11,450 bases of DNA from an uncultured Campylobacter sp. (GCF_938030815.1 NZ_CALHII010000134.1:1-11450), one strand, 5' to 3'. Positions 1 through 6,003 are shown, counted from the first letter of the stretch. The notes: generated by a model from the letters alone, not told the origin. Translations and numbers: made by a program.

Positions 1-548
1 TCGGCGAAGCTTTGAAGCGATGAAATTTCAAAATCGGCACTACTGAAATTATCCAGAAAAAGCGATGAAATTTGCTCGTTGGTGGCTAAAAATTCTTTGA
101 TCTTGCGGAAGAAATTCTCGCTCCTGTTTTTTATGCCACCCGACTCCGCATTTTTTGCGTTGTTTAAGCCGTTTGCGCTTTCATTTTTTGTATCTGTATT
201 TTTTATGGCGGCGCGATAAAATTTATCTATATCCGAAATATCTGCATCGAGCGTAGTTTCTCCGCTTATTTCATTCTCATTTACTTCGCTGCCGTTTGTA
301 TTGTCCGCGCTATTTTTAACCGCAGCGATCGTGCCGCCCGCTACCATATCCTCAAGGCGTAGATCGGTTAAATTTAGATACAAAATTTCATCTTTTTTAA
401 GTTCCGAAATTTCATTTTTCAGCACGGCGCTTTTGCCGGAATTTAGCACTCCGTAGATTATGGTTTTGGCAGAGCTGATACCTCTTTTGCGCGGGATAAA
501 GCCCGCAAATTCCGGTGGATTTTCGTAAAAAAATTTTAGATCATTCAT
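1..548 (-). CDS. P-loop (AAA-like) ATPase, N-terminal part, runs off left edge
   Basis: The minus strand is open from an ATG at 548 to the window edge, giving 182 residues with no stop; the C-terminus lies outside. Residues 33-40 read GVLNSGKS, a Walker A P-loop (GxxxxGKS) preceded by the beta-strand-like KTIIY. EILYLNL (54-60) looks like the next strand. LFLDN at 163-167 is hydrophobic residues ending in Asp and may be Walker B. Between them, roughly residues 76-146 form a hydrophilic stretch rich in Asn, Ser, Glu and Lys that looks like a low-complexity insert. ATP binding is therefore likely; the cellular role is unknown to me. The protein resembles the stand-alone AAA-type ATPases often annotated only as ATP-binding protein in Campylobacter. 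The start is the first ATG of the open frame. AAGGAAAA lies about 16 nt upstream, too far for a normal ribosome binding site, so the exact start is uncertain. It is transcribed divergently from rpsJ and is probably unrelated to ribosome synthesis. Confidence 0.8.
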   Translation of the reverse strand, partial: MNDLKFFYENPPEFAGFIPRKRGISSAKTIIYGVLNSGKSAVLKNEISELKKDEILYLNLTDLRLEDMVAGGTIAAVKNSADNTNGSEVNENEISGETTLDADISDIDKFYRAAIKNTDTKNESANGLNNAKNAESGGIKNRSENFFRKIKEFLATNEQISSLFLDNFSSADFEISSLQSFA

Positions 549-565
549 GGCGAGTATTTTAAAAT

Positions 566-584
566 TTTCCTTATTAAAAGGAAA
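566..584. repeat. Palindromic box, copy 1 (operator-like)
   Basis: TTTCCTTATTAAAAGGAAA is a perfect 7-bp inverted repeat (TTTCCTT / AAGGAAA) around a 5-nt centre. An identical copy lies at 691-709; with one flanking base on each side, 21 nt are identical. This copy is 17 bp upstream of the divergent ATPase start. It could be a site for a dimeric repressor or a short hairpin in the ATPase mRNA. The identity is seen in the sequence; the function is inference. Confidence 0.6.
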
Positions 585-690
585 TAAATCTGAAAAATCC
601 TATGAAATTTTTATATCTATTTCAAATTTATCTAAAATTTTTGTATTGAAAATTTCCAGCACCCTAAAAATTTTCGAAATTCTATATATT

Positions 691-709
691 TTTCCTTATT
701 AAAAGGAAA
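691..709. repeat. Palindromic box, copy 2 (operator-like)
   Basis: This is the second identical copy of TTTCCTTATTAAAAGGAAA, 125 bp from the first and in the same orientation. It ends 26 bp upstream of the -35 element of the rpsJ promoter, a position typical of an activator or an upstream regulator site. No known Campylobacter operator that I can recall (Fur, PerR) matches it. Confidence 0.6.
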
Positions 710-735
710 TATTTCCATAAAATTTGGCTATTTTC

Positions 736-764
736 TTGACAAAGCCGGAGCGCTTTTATATAAT
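736..764 (+). promoter_or_regulatory. Sigma70 promoter of the S10 operon
   Basis: TTGACA (736-741) and TATAAT (759-764) are separated by exactly 17 nt, a full match to the bacterial housekeeping promoter consensus. AT-rich DNA just upstream (about 708-735) could act as an UP element. Transcription should begin near 769-772, giving an rpsJ leader of about 57 nt. Campylobacter promoters usually have a good -10 and a poorly conserved -35, so the perfect -35 hexamer points to an unusually strong promoter, as expected for a ribosomal protein operon. Confidence 0.88.
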
Positions 765-770
765 GTGCGT

Positions 771-804
771 CTTTTGTTTGAAACAAAAGGTCGCGCGTTG
801 CGAC
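771..804 (+). promoter_or_regulatory. Two abutting hairpins at the 5' end of the S10 leader
   Basis: CTTTTGTTTGAAACAAAAG (771-789) is a perfect 9+1+9 inverted repeat; in RNA it would form about 7 bp with loop TTGAA. It is followed without a gap by GTCGC-GCGTT-GCGAC (790-804), a 5-bp GC-rich stem. The first hairpin starts almost at the predicted transcription start. The two may stack coaxially. They could stabilise the 5' end of the mRNA or bind a ribosomal protein such as L4, which controls the S10 leader in E. coli; the binding idea is inference only. There is no U-tract after the second stem, so this is not a classical terminator. Confidence 0.65.
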
Positions 805-807
805 AAG

Positions 808-822
808 TTCTTTATTAAGGAA
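808..822 (+). promoter_or_regulatory. rpsJ ribosome binding site inside a palindrome-like box
   Basis: TTCTTTATTAAGGAA is palindromic at 6 of 7 positions and shares TTATTAA plus GGAAA with the upstream boxes. It includes the Shine-Dalgarno AAGGA (817-821), which is 6 nt from the ATG at 828 and only 3 nt from the in-frame GTG at 825. The spacing favours the ATG. Local folding of this box would hide the ribosome binding site. Confidence 0.5.
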
Positions 823-827
823 AAGTG

Positions 828-1139
828 ATGCAAAAAATTAGGTTAAAACTCAAGGCTTATGACCATCGAGTTTTAGATCGCACAGTTTCGGCTATCGTTG
901 AAGCCGTAAAAAGAACAGGTGCGGACGTCAGAGGTCCCGTGCCTATGCCTACGAAGATTAAACGCTACACCGTTTTAAGATCTCCGCACGTAAATAAAGA
1001 CTCCAGAGAGCAGTTTGAGATGAAAATTCACGCTCGTATGCTAGACATCGTAGCGGCTACGCCAGATACGGTTGATTCACTAACTAAGCTTGATTTGGCT
1101 CCGGAAGTCAACGTCGAAGTTCACGCGATGGGCAAATAA
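828..1139 (+). CDS. rpsJ: 30S ribosomal protein S10
   Basis: S10 is a component of the 30S subunit head and, in E. coli, also the NusE antitermination factor. The 103 residues match the family from end to end: KLKAYDHRVLD near the N-terminus, VRGPVPMPTKIKRYTVLRSPHVNKDSREQFE in the centre (the His-Val-Asn-Lys-Asp loop included), and TPDTVDSLTKLDLAPEVNVEV near the C-terminus. I use the ATG at 828. The GTG at 825 would add one Met and sits too close to the AAGGA. It is the first gene of the operon, behind a consensus promoter and a structured leader, and rplC follows after 11 nt. Confidence 0.97.
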   Translation: MQKIRLKLKAYDHRVLDRTVSAIVEAVKRTGADVRGPVPMPTKIKRYTVLRSPHVNKDSREQFEMKIHARMLDIVAATPDTVDSLTKLDLAPEVNVEVHAMGK

Positions 1140-1150
1140 GGGGTAAAACA

Positions 1151-1729
1151 ATGGAATATATCGTAGAAAAAATAGGTATGAGTAGGACGATCGACACGAG
1201 CAGCACGCCCGTGACTCTTTTGCGACTTATTAATACCAAAATTTGCGAAGTTTGCGATGAGAAAAAAGCTATTGTAGCCTACGCAGACGGCAAGGCGTAT
1301 AACAAAGCTATCGCTGGAATTCAAAAGAAATATAGCCTAAGCAAGGAATTTAATAAATTTGCGACTCTAAGCTTAGAAAATGCCGAGCTTGGCGATCAAA
1401 ATTTAGATGTTTTGAGCGGAGCTAAGATCGTAAAAGTAAGCTTCAGATCCAAGGGCAAGGGCTATCAGGGCGTTATTAAGCGCCATGGCTTTGCGGGCGG
1501 TCCTGCAGCGCACGGTAGCCGCTTCCACCGAAGACCTGGTTCTATTGGCAACTGCGAGTGGCCCGGTCGCGTTCAGCCTGGTATGAGGATGGCGGGACAC
1601 ACTGGAAACGAAACGATCACCGCTAAAAACGAAGTCGTAAGCTTTGATGCCGAGAATAAAATTTTAGTGCTTAAGGGCTCGGTTCCTGGATTTAACGGTG
1701 CAATGGGTAGAATAAGGATAGTAAAATGA
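1151..1729 (+). CDS. rplC: 50S ribosomal protein L3
   Basis: L3 is an early-assembly 23S rRNA-binding protein whose extension reaches the peptidyl transferase centre. At 192 residues it is a little shorter than the E. coli protein (209). The signature is GVIKRHGFAGGPAAHGS with RRPGSIGN following, then RMAGHTGNE, the long loop that enters the ribosome. E. coli L3 carries Gln150, methylated by PrmB, in the matching MAGQMGN; here the position is His, so that modification cannot occur. The N-terminus begins MEYIVEKIGMSR, typical of this lineage. The Shine-Dalgarno AAGGGG overlaps the rpsJ stop. The last four bases overlap the rplD start (ATGA). Confidence 0.97.
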   Translation: MEYIVEKIGMSRTIDTSSTPVTLLRLINTKICEVCDEKKAIVAYADGKAYNKAIAGIQKKYSLSKEFNKFATLSLENAELGDQNLDVLSGAKIVKVSFRSKGKGYQGVIKRHGFAGGPAAHGSRFHRRPGSIGNCEWPGRVQPGMRMAGHTGNETITAKNEVVSFDAENKILVLKGSVPGFNGAMGRIRIVK

Positions 1730-2340
1730 GTAAAGTAAGCGTGCTTAACGAAAAACTGGAAAAAGCAAGCGAAATTGAAATTCCTGCGAAATTTTCGGAA
1801 GTCAATTCGCACAATCTATATTTGTACGTCAAATCTTACCTTGCTTCGCTTCGTGCAAATACGGCTAACGCTAAAACTCGCGCCGAGGTTAGCGGCGGCG
1901 GCAAAAAACCATGGCGACAAAAGGGTCGCGGCGGCGCACGCGCGGGCTCAACTAGAACTAACGTCTGGGTAGGCGGTGCGGTCGCATTCGGTCCGACTAA
2001 CGAGCGAAATTACGAGCAGAAGGTCAATAAGAAGCAAAAACGCCTTGCGCTGGAATTTGCTATCAATGAGAAAGCAAACGAGGGTAAAATTTTTATATTC
2101 GATGATTTGGAGCTAAAAAGCGGTAAAACTAAAGATGCGGCAAATTTTATTAAGAAACTGGGCGTTAGAGATGCGCTGATCGTTAAAAACGAGCTAGACG
2201 CACAAACTCTTTTGGCCTATAGAAATCTTAAGAATTGCTATGTCATCGATGCAAGCGAGGTCAATGCTTACCTAATCGCAGTTTACGGCTCGGTCGTATT
2301 CGAAAAAGCGGCATTTGAATCAATAGTGAAAGAGGACTAA
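1726..2340 (+). CDS. rplD: 50S ribosomal protein L4
   Basis: L4 binds 23S rRNA and lines the polypeptide exit tunnel. In E. coli it also represses the S10 operon at the leader, in both transcription and translation. The 204 residues have the normal family length. Residues 57-75 (GGGKKPWRQKGRGGARAGS) form the tunnel loop in which macrolide-resistance changes occur; it looks wild type. It is followed by WVGGAVAFGP. The start overlaps rplC by 4 nt (ATGA), with AAGGA about 8 nt upstream, so translation is probably coupled. The structured rpsJ leader makes L4 feedback a possibility here, but no binding site can be assigned by eye. Confidence 0.97.
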   Translation: MSKVSVLNEKLEKASEIEIPAKFSEVNSHNLYLYVKSYLASLRANTANAKTRAEVSGGGKKPWRQKGRGGARAGSTRTNVWVGGAVAFGPTNERNYEQKVNKKQKRLALEFAINEKANEGKIFIFDDLELKSGKTKDAANFIKKLGVRDALIVKNELDAQTLLAYRNLKNCYVIDASEVNAYLIAVYGSVVFEKAAFESIVKED

Positions 2341-2341
2341 A

Positions 2342-2623
2342 ATGGCAGATATAACAGATATCAAAACGATCCTTTATACGGAAAAGTCTCTCGGTCTTCA
2401 AGAAAACGGCGTGGTCGTTATCCAAACTAGCCCGTCGGTTACGAAAAACGGACTAAAGAGCGTTTTAAAAAACTATTTCGGGATTACTCCGCTAAAGATA
2501 AATTCTTTAAGACAGGATGGCAAAGTAAAAAGATTTAAAGGCAGAACTGGCGCTAGAAATGATGTGAAGAAATTCTACGTCAAACTACCTGAGGGCGCAA
2601 GCCTAGAAAGCGTGGAGGCGTAA
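2342..2623 (+). CDS. rplW: 50S ribosomal protein L23
   Basis: L23 sits at the tunnel exit and is the docking point for trigger factor and signal recognition particle. The 93-residue protein has the family pattern: an ITDIKTILYTEKS start (the conserved TEK), a basic stretch from PLKINSLRQDGKVKRFKG into RTGAR, and a final beta-strand with KKFYVKLPEG. Length is normal for the family. It starts 1 nt after the rplD stop with AGAGGA upstream, and the next gene rplB starts 1 nt after its own stop. Confidence 0.96.
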   Translation: MADITDIKTILYTEKSLGLQENGVVVIQTSPSVTKNGLKSVLKNYFGITPLKINSLRQDGKVKRFKGRTGARNDVKKFYVKLPEGASLESVEA

Positions 2624-2624
2624 A

Positions 2625-3455
2625 ATGGCAATTAAAACTTATAAACCGTATACTCCAAGTAGAAGATTTATGACAGGGCTTAGCAGCGAGGATATCACTG
2701 CAAAAGCTAGCGTTAGAGGCTTGCTCGTTAAAATTCCTGCCGCAGCCGGAAGAAACAATAATGGTCGCATTACCAGCCGCCATAAACAAGCAGGAGCTGC
2801 TAAACTTTATAGAATTATCGATTTTAAGCGAAATAAATTCGGCGTTGCAGGCAAGGTCGAGGCGATCGAATACGATCCGAATCGCAACTGCCGTATCGCG
2901 CTGATCTCATACGCAGACGGTGAGAAGCGCTACATTATCAAGCCTAACGATCTTAAAGTGGGTGACGTAGTAGCCGCTGCCGAGGGCGGATTAGATATTA
3001 AACCTGGCAACGCGATGAAGATGAAAAACATCCCTGTGGGAACCATCCTGCATAATATTGAGTTAAAACCTGGCAAAGGTGCTCAAATGGCACGTAGCGC
3101 CGGAGGCTATGCTCAGCTTATGGGTAAAGAGGAAAAATACGTCATTTTACGTCTGCCTAGCGGTGAGATGAGAAGAGTGCTTGCAGAGTGTATGGCCAGT
3201 ATCGGCGTAGTGGGTAACGAAGAGTGGGCAAACGTCGTCATTGGTAAAGCCGGACGTAACCGCCACAGAGGTATCCGTCCTCAAACCAGAGGTTCTGCGA
3301 TGAACCCGGTTGATCACCCACACGGCGGTGGTGAGGGTAAGAAAAACTCCGGCCGCCATCCGGTAACTCCGTGGGGCAAACCGACGAAGGGCTATAAAAC
3401 TCGCCATAAAAAAGCGAGCGATAAGCTTATAATTTCAAGAAGGAAAGGAAAATAA
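2625..3455 (+). CDS. rplB: 50S ribosomal protein L2
   Basis: L2 is one of the most conserved large-subunit proteins and is needed for subunit association and an active peptidyl transferase centre. The protein is 276 residues long. The start AIKTYKPYTPSRRFMTG and the central SH3-like and RNA-binding domains are clear. The C-terminal segment carries GSAMNPVDHPHGGGEG with the conserved histidines (E. coli His229 region) next to the peptidyl transferase centre, followed by GRHPVTPWGKPTKGYKTR. A strong GGAGG site precedes the ATG, which comes 1 nt after rplW. Nothing looks altered. Confidence 0.98.
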   Translation: MAIKTYKPYTPSRRFMTGLSSEDITAKASVRGLLVKIPAAAGRNNNGRITSRHKQAGAAKLYRIIDFKRNKFGVAGKVEAIEYDPNRNCRIALISYADGEKRYIIKPNDLKVGDVVAAAEGGLDIKPGNAMKMKNIPVGTILHNIELKPGKGAQMARSAGGYAQLMGKEEKYVILRLPSGEMRRVLAECMASIGVVGNEEWANVVIGKAGRNRHRGIRPQTRGSAMNPVDHPHGGGEGKKNSGRHPVTPWGKPTKGYKTRHKKASDKLIISRRKGK

Positions 3456-3457
3456 AA

Positions 3458-3739
3458 ATGGCTAGATCGCTAAAAAAAGGTCCTTTCGTAGATGATCACG
3501 TAATGAAAAAAGTCGTTGCGGCGAAGAAAGCCGGCGATAACAAACCGATCAAGACTTGGTCGAGACGAAGCACGATCGTGCCTGAGATGATCGGACTTAC
3601 GTTTAACGTTCATAACGGAAAGAATTTTATCCCGGTTTACGTCACCGAGCATCATATCGGTTATAAATTAGGCGAGTTCGCTCCTACACGCACTTTCAAG
3701 GGCCATAAGGGCTCCGTGCAGAAAAAGATCGGCAAGTAA
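3458..3739 (+). CDS. rpsS: 30S ribosomal protein S19
   Basis: S19 lies in the head of the small subunit and forms a complex with S13 near the A-site tRNA. The 93-residue sequence opens with the family signature ARSLKKGPFVDDHVMKK. It continues with KTWSRRSTIVPEMIG and VYVTEHHIGYKLGEFAPTR, all typical. The ribosome binding site is an AAGGAAAGGAAAA stretch at the end of rplB. The gene begins 2 nt after rplB and is followed by rplV after 9 nt. Confidence 0.97.
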   Translation: MARSLKKGPFVDDHVMKKVVAAKKAGDNKPIKTWSRRSTIVPEMIGLTFNVHNGKNFIPVYVTEHHIGYKLGEFAPTRTFKGHKGSVQKKIGK

Positions 3740-3748
3740 GGATAGAAT

Positions 3749-4081
3749 ATGAGTAAATCAACTATTAAATTTGTTCGCCTTTCGCCGACAAAAGCAAGAC
3801 TTATCGCAAAACAAATTCAAGGCATGAATGCGGAATTTGCCCTTGCTACTTTGGAATTTACGCCTAATCGCGGCGCGAAATATATCGCTACAGCGATTTC
3901 AAGTGCGGTCGCAAACGGCGGCTTTGAGCCTGAAGAGGTCGTAGTTACCAGCTGCCGAGTGGATGCAGGTCCGGTGCTTAAGAGATTTCGTCCGCGCGCC
4001 AGAGGTACGGCTAGCCGTATCCGCAAGCCTACTTCGCACATTATCGTCGAAGTAGCAAAACCAAGTAAGAAGGAAGCGTAA
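3749..4081 (+). CDS. rplV: 50S ribosomal protein L22
   Basis: L22 touches all domains of 23S rRNA, and its beta-hairpin lines the exit tunnel at the macrolide site. The 110 residues match the compact E. coli length. Residues 5-25 hold IKFVRLSPTKARLIA; ISSAVANGGF at about 50-59 is typical. The tunnel hairpin is about residues 78-98 (KRFRPRARGTASRIRKPTSH), with no insertion or deletion. As I recall, C. jejuni L22 carries a long Lys/Ala-rich C-terminal tail; here the protein ends at VAKPSKKEA. AAGGA precedes the ATG. The stop codon directly abuts the rpsC start. Confidence 0.97.
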   Translation: MSKSTIKFVRLSPTKARLIAKQIQGMNAEFALATLEFTPNRGAKYIATAISSAVANGGFEPEEVVVTSCRVDAGPVLKRFRPRARGTASRIRKPTSHIIVEVAKPSKKEA

Positions 4082-4777
4082 ATGGGACAGAAAGTAAATC
4101 CGATCGGTTTAAGATTAGGAATTAATCGAAATTGGGAGTCTAGATGGTTTCCTTCTAAAGCGACGCTTTCCGAGAGTATCGGCGAGGATTACAAGATCCG
4201 TAAATTTTTAAAAGCTAAGCTTTATTATGCGGGAATTAGCCAAATTCTTATCGAAAGAACGGCTAAGAAAATTCGCGTAACGATCGTAGCCGCAAGACCG
4301 GGCATCATCATCGGTAAAAAAGGCGGCGAGGTCGAAAATTTAAGAAGTGAAGTCGTTAAGCTAGTCAATAAAGACATAGCCATCAATATCAAAGAGGAGC
4401 GCAAAGTAGGCTCGAACGCGCTTTTGGCTGCGGAAAACGTAGCTATGCAGCTAGAGCGCCGTGTTGCATTCCGCCGCGCTATGAAGAAGGTCATCCAAGG
4501 CGCTCAAAAAGCAGGCGCAAAGGGAATTAAAATTTGCGTCGCAGGTCGCTTAGGCGGCGCTGAGATGGCTAGAACCGAATGGTATTTGGAGGGACGCGTT
4601 CCACTTCATACTCTAAGGGCTAGGATCGATTACGGCTTTGCCGAAGCGCATACGACTTACGGTAATATCGGCATTAAGGTTTGGATCTTTAAGGGTGAAA
4701 TTTTACAAAAAGGCATCCAGGCTGAAAAGACCGACGATGCGCCTAAAAAAACACGCAGACCAAGAAGAGGTAAATAG
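4082..4777 (+). CDS. rpsC: 30S ribosomal protein S3
   Basis: S3 forms part of the mRNA entry channel and has helicase activity on mRNA together with S4 and S5. The 231 residues start with GQKVNPIGLRLG. A type II KH domain has its GxxG loop at residues 78-81 (GKKG, within GIIIGKKGGEV). The C-terminal domain carries GAKGIKICVAGRLGGAEMARTEW and GRVPLHTLRARIDYG. The end is a basic tail KKTRRPRRGK. The ATG follows the rplV stop with no gap, with GAAGGA upstream. rplP follows after 2 nt. Confidence 0.98.
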   Translation: MGQKVNPIGLRLGINRNWESRWFPSKATLSESIGEDYKIRKFLKAKLYYAGISQILIERTAKKIRVTIVAARPGIIIGKKGGEVENLRSEVVKLVNKDIAINIKEERKVGSNALLAAENVAMQLERRVAFRRAMKKVIQGAQKAGAKGIKICVAGRLGGAEMARTEWYLEGRVPLHTLRARIDYGFAEAHTTYGNIGIKVWIFKGEILQKGIQAEKTDDAPKKTRRPRRGK

Positions 4778-4779
4778 TC

Positions 4780-5205
4780 ATGTTGATGCCAAAAAGAACA
4801 AAATACCGCAAGATGATGAAAGGTCGCAATCGCGGCTATGCGACGAGAGGAAATTCCTTGACGTTCGGCGATTTCGGTATCAAAGCGGTAGAGGCGGGTA
4901 GGGTAAATTCTCGCCAGATCGAAGCGGCTCGTGTCGCGATGACGCGCTTCGTGAATCGTCAAGCTAAAATTTGGATTAAGGTATTCCCAGACAAACCGCT
5001 TACCAAAAAACCTCTACAAACTCGTATGGGTAAGGGTAAGAGCGGCGTAGAAGAGTGGGTAATGAATATAAAACCGGGCAGGATCATTTTCGAGATGACC
5101 GGCGTTAGCGAAGAGGTTGCTAAAGAGGCGCTTATGCTTTCGATTCATAAACTACCTTTTAAAACGAAAATCGTAAGTAGGGAAAGCGAAAATGAAATAT
5201 ACTGA
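4780..5205 (+). CDS. rplP: 50S ribosomal protein L16
   Basis: L16 helps to position A-site tRNA and is a late assembly protein of the large subunit. The 141 residues show KRTKYRKMMKGRNRG near the start, FGIKAVEAGRVNSRQIEAAR, and the signature LQTRMGKGKSGVEEWV. The conserved Arg before MGKGK matches E. coli Arg81, which is hydroxylated by YcfD; whether that happens here is unknown. I choose the ATG at 4780 (MLMPKR), matching E. coli MLQPKR; an ATG at 4786 would be two residues shorter and lies further from AAGAGG. Its last 14 nt overlap the rpmC start. Confidence 0.97.
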   Translation: MLMPKRTKYRKMMKGRNRGYATRGNSLTFGDFGIKAVEAGRVNSRQIEAARVAMTRFVNRQAKIWIKVFPDKPLTKKPLQTRMGKGKSGVEEWVMNIKPGRIIFEMTGVSEEVAKEALMLSIHKLPFKTKIVSRESENEIY

Positions 5206-5374
5206 TTTGAAAGATAAAGATTTGGCTGAGCTAAATTCTATGTTGAAACAAAGCAAGTTGCTTTTATTTACGGCTAGACAAAAGCTAAAAACTATGCAGC
5301 TAAGCAATCCTAACGAGATTCGCGCTATCAAAAAAGATATCGCTAGAATCAACACCGCTATTAAAGCGAAATAA
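5192..5374 (+). CDS. rpmC: 50S ribosomal protein L29
   Basis: L29 is a small helical protein beside L23 at the tunnel exit. The 60 residues begin MKYTDLKDKDLAELNSMLKQ and form two predicted helices with the usual loop near QLSNPNEIRAIKKDIARI, where the ribosomal L29 signature lies. The start is inside the end of rplP (14-nt overlap, different frame), with AGGGA 8 nt upstream of the ATG. That suggests translational coupling to L16. rpsQ starts 9 nt after its stop. Confidence 0.95.
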   Translation: MKYTDLKDKDLAELNSMLKQSKLLLFTARQKLKTMQLSNPNEIRAIKKDIARINTAIKAK

Positions 5375-5383
5375 GGATAGGTT

Positions 5384-5635
5384 ATGGCATTTAAAAGAGA
5401 AATTCAAGGCGTAGTCGTAAAGAAGGCGGGCGATAAAACAGCTACCGTTTTGGTAGAAAGAAGGGTTATGCACCCTAGATATAGAAAGATCGTAAAAAGA
5501 TTTAAAAAATATCTGATCCACGATGAAAACAACGTCGTAAAGATCGGCGATACCATATCTGCGATCGAGTGCAGACCGCTAAGCGCTAGAAAATCGTTTC
5601 GCTTAAAAGCGGTTTTGAAAACAGGAGTTGAATAA
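5384..5635 (+). CDS. rpsQ: 30S ribosomal protein S17
   Basis: S17 is a primary 16S rRNA-binding protein with an OB fold. The 83 residues have the family pattern: REIQGVVVKKAGDKTATVLVERR, HPRYRKIVKRFKKYLIHDENN, and the signature IGDTISAIECRPLSARKSFRL. AAGGA lies upstream of the ATG. This is the last gene of the classical S10 block. Its stop overlaps the first gene of the spc block by one base (TAATG), so there is no sign of a separate spc promoter here. Confidence 0.97.
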   Translation: MAFKREIQGVVVKKAGDKTATVLVERRVMHPRYRKIVKRFKKYLIHDENNVVKIGDTISAIECRPLSARKSFRLKAVLKTGVE

Positions 5636-6003
5636 TGATACAGAGTTTTACCAGACTTGCGGTAGCTGATAATAGCGGCGCAAAAGAACTTATGTGTATT
5701 AAAGTTTTGGGCGGCAGCAAAAGAAGATATGCCACAATCGGCGATATCATCGTTTGCTCTGTAAAAAAAGCGCTCCCTAACGGCAAGATTAAGCGCGGTC
5801 AAGTAGTAAAAGCCGTAGTCGTTCGTACGACTAAAGAGTTGCACAGAGGCAACGGCTCGCTAATTAGATTCGACGAGAACGCAGCCGTTATTTTGGATTC
5901 AAAAAAAGAGCCGATCGGTACTCGTATTTTCGGTCCTATCGGTAGAGAGGTCAGATACGGCGGTTTTATGAAGATCGTTTCGCTGGCTCCGGAGGTTTTA
6001 TAA
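5635..6003 (+). CDS. rplN: 50S ribosomal protein L14
   Basis: L14 contributes to subunit bridges at the interface with the 30S subunit and is the usual target of the silencing factor RsfS. The 122 residues are the standard length: IQSFTRLAVADNSGAKELMCIKVLGG at the start, KRGQVVKAVVVRT in the middle (the L14 signature region), and GTRIFGPIGREVR towards the end. The ATG shares one base with the rpsQ stop and is preceded by CAGGAG. The stop in turn overlaps rplX by one base. Confidence 0.98.
   Translation: MIQSFTRLAVADNSGAKELMCIKVLGGSKRRYATIGDIIVCSVKKALPNGKIKRGQVVKAVVVRTTKELHRGNGSLIRFDENAAVILDSKKEPIGTRIFGPIGREVRYGGFMKIVSLAPEVL

Noticed and set aside
610..615. Minus-strand TATAAA as a -10 element for the ATPase gene
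   Set aside because: The region is so AT-rich that such matches are expected by chance, and no good -35 lies at the right distance.
4638..4901. 87-codon plus-strand open frame bridging rpsC and rplP
   Set aside because: It is out of frame with two well conserved genes and covers their junction; no start signal of its own.
5615..5640. Separate promoter for the spc block before rplN
   Set aside because: rpsQ and rplN overlap by one base and no -10/-35 pair is evident; co-transcription with the S10 block is simpler.
5404..5844. 146-codon minus-strand open frame across rpsQ and rplN
   Set aside because: It lies opposite two clear ribosomal protein genes, has no ribosome binding site and no family resemblance; it is a shadow of the plus-strand codons.
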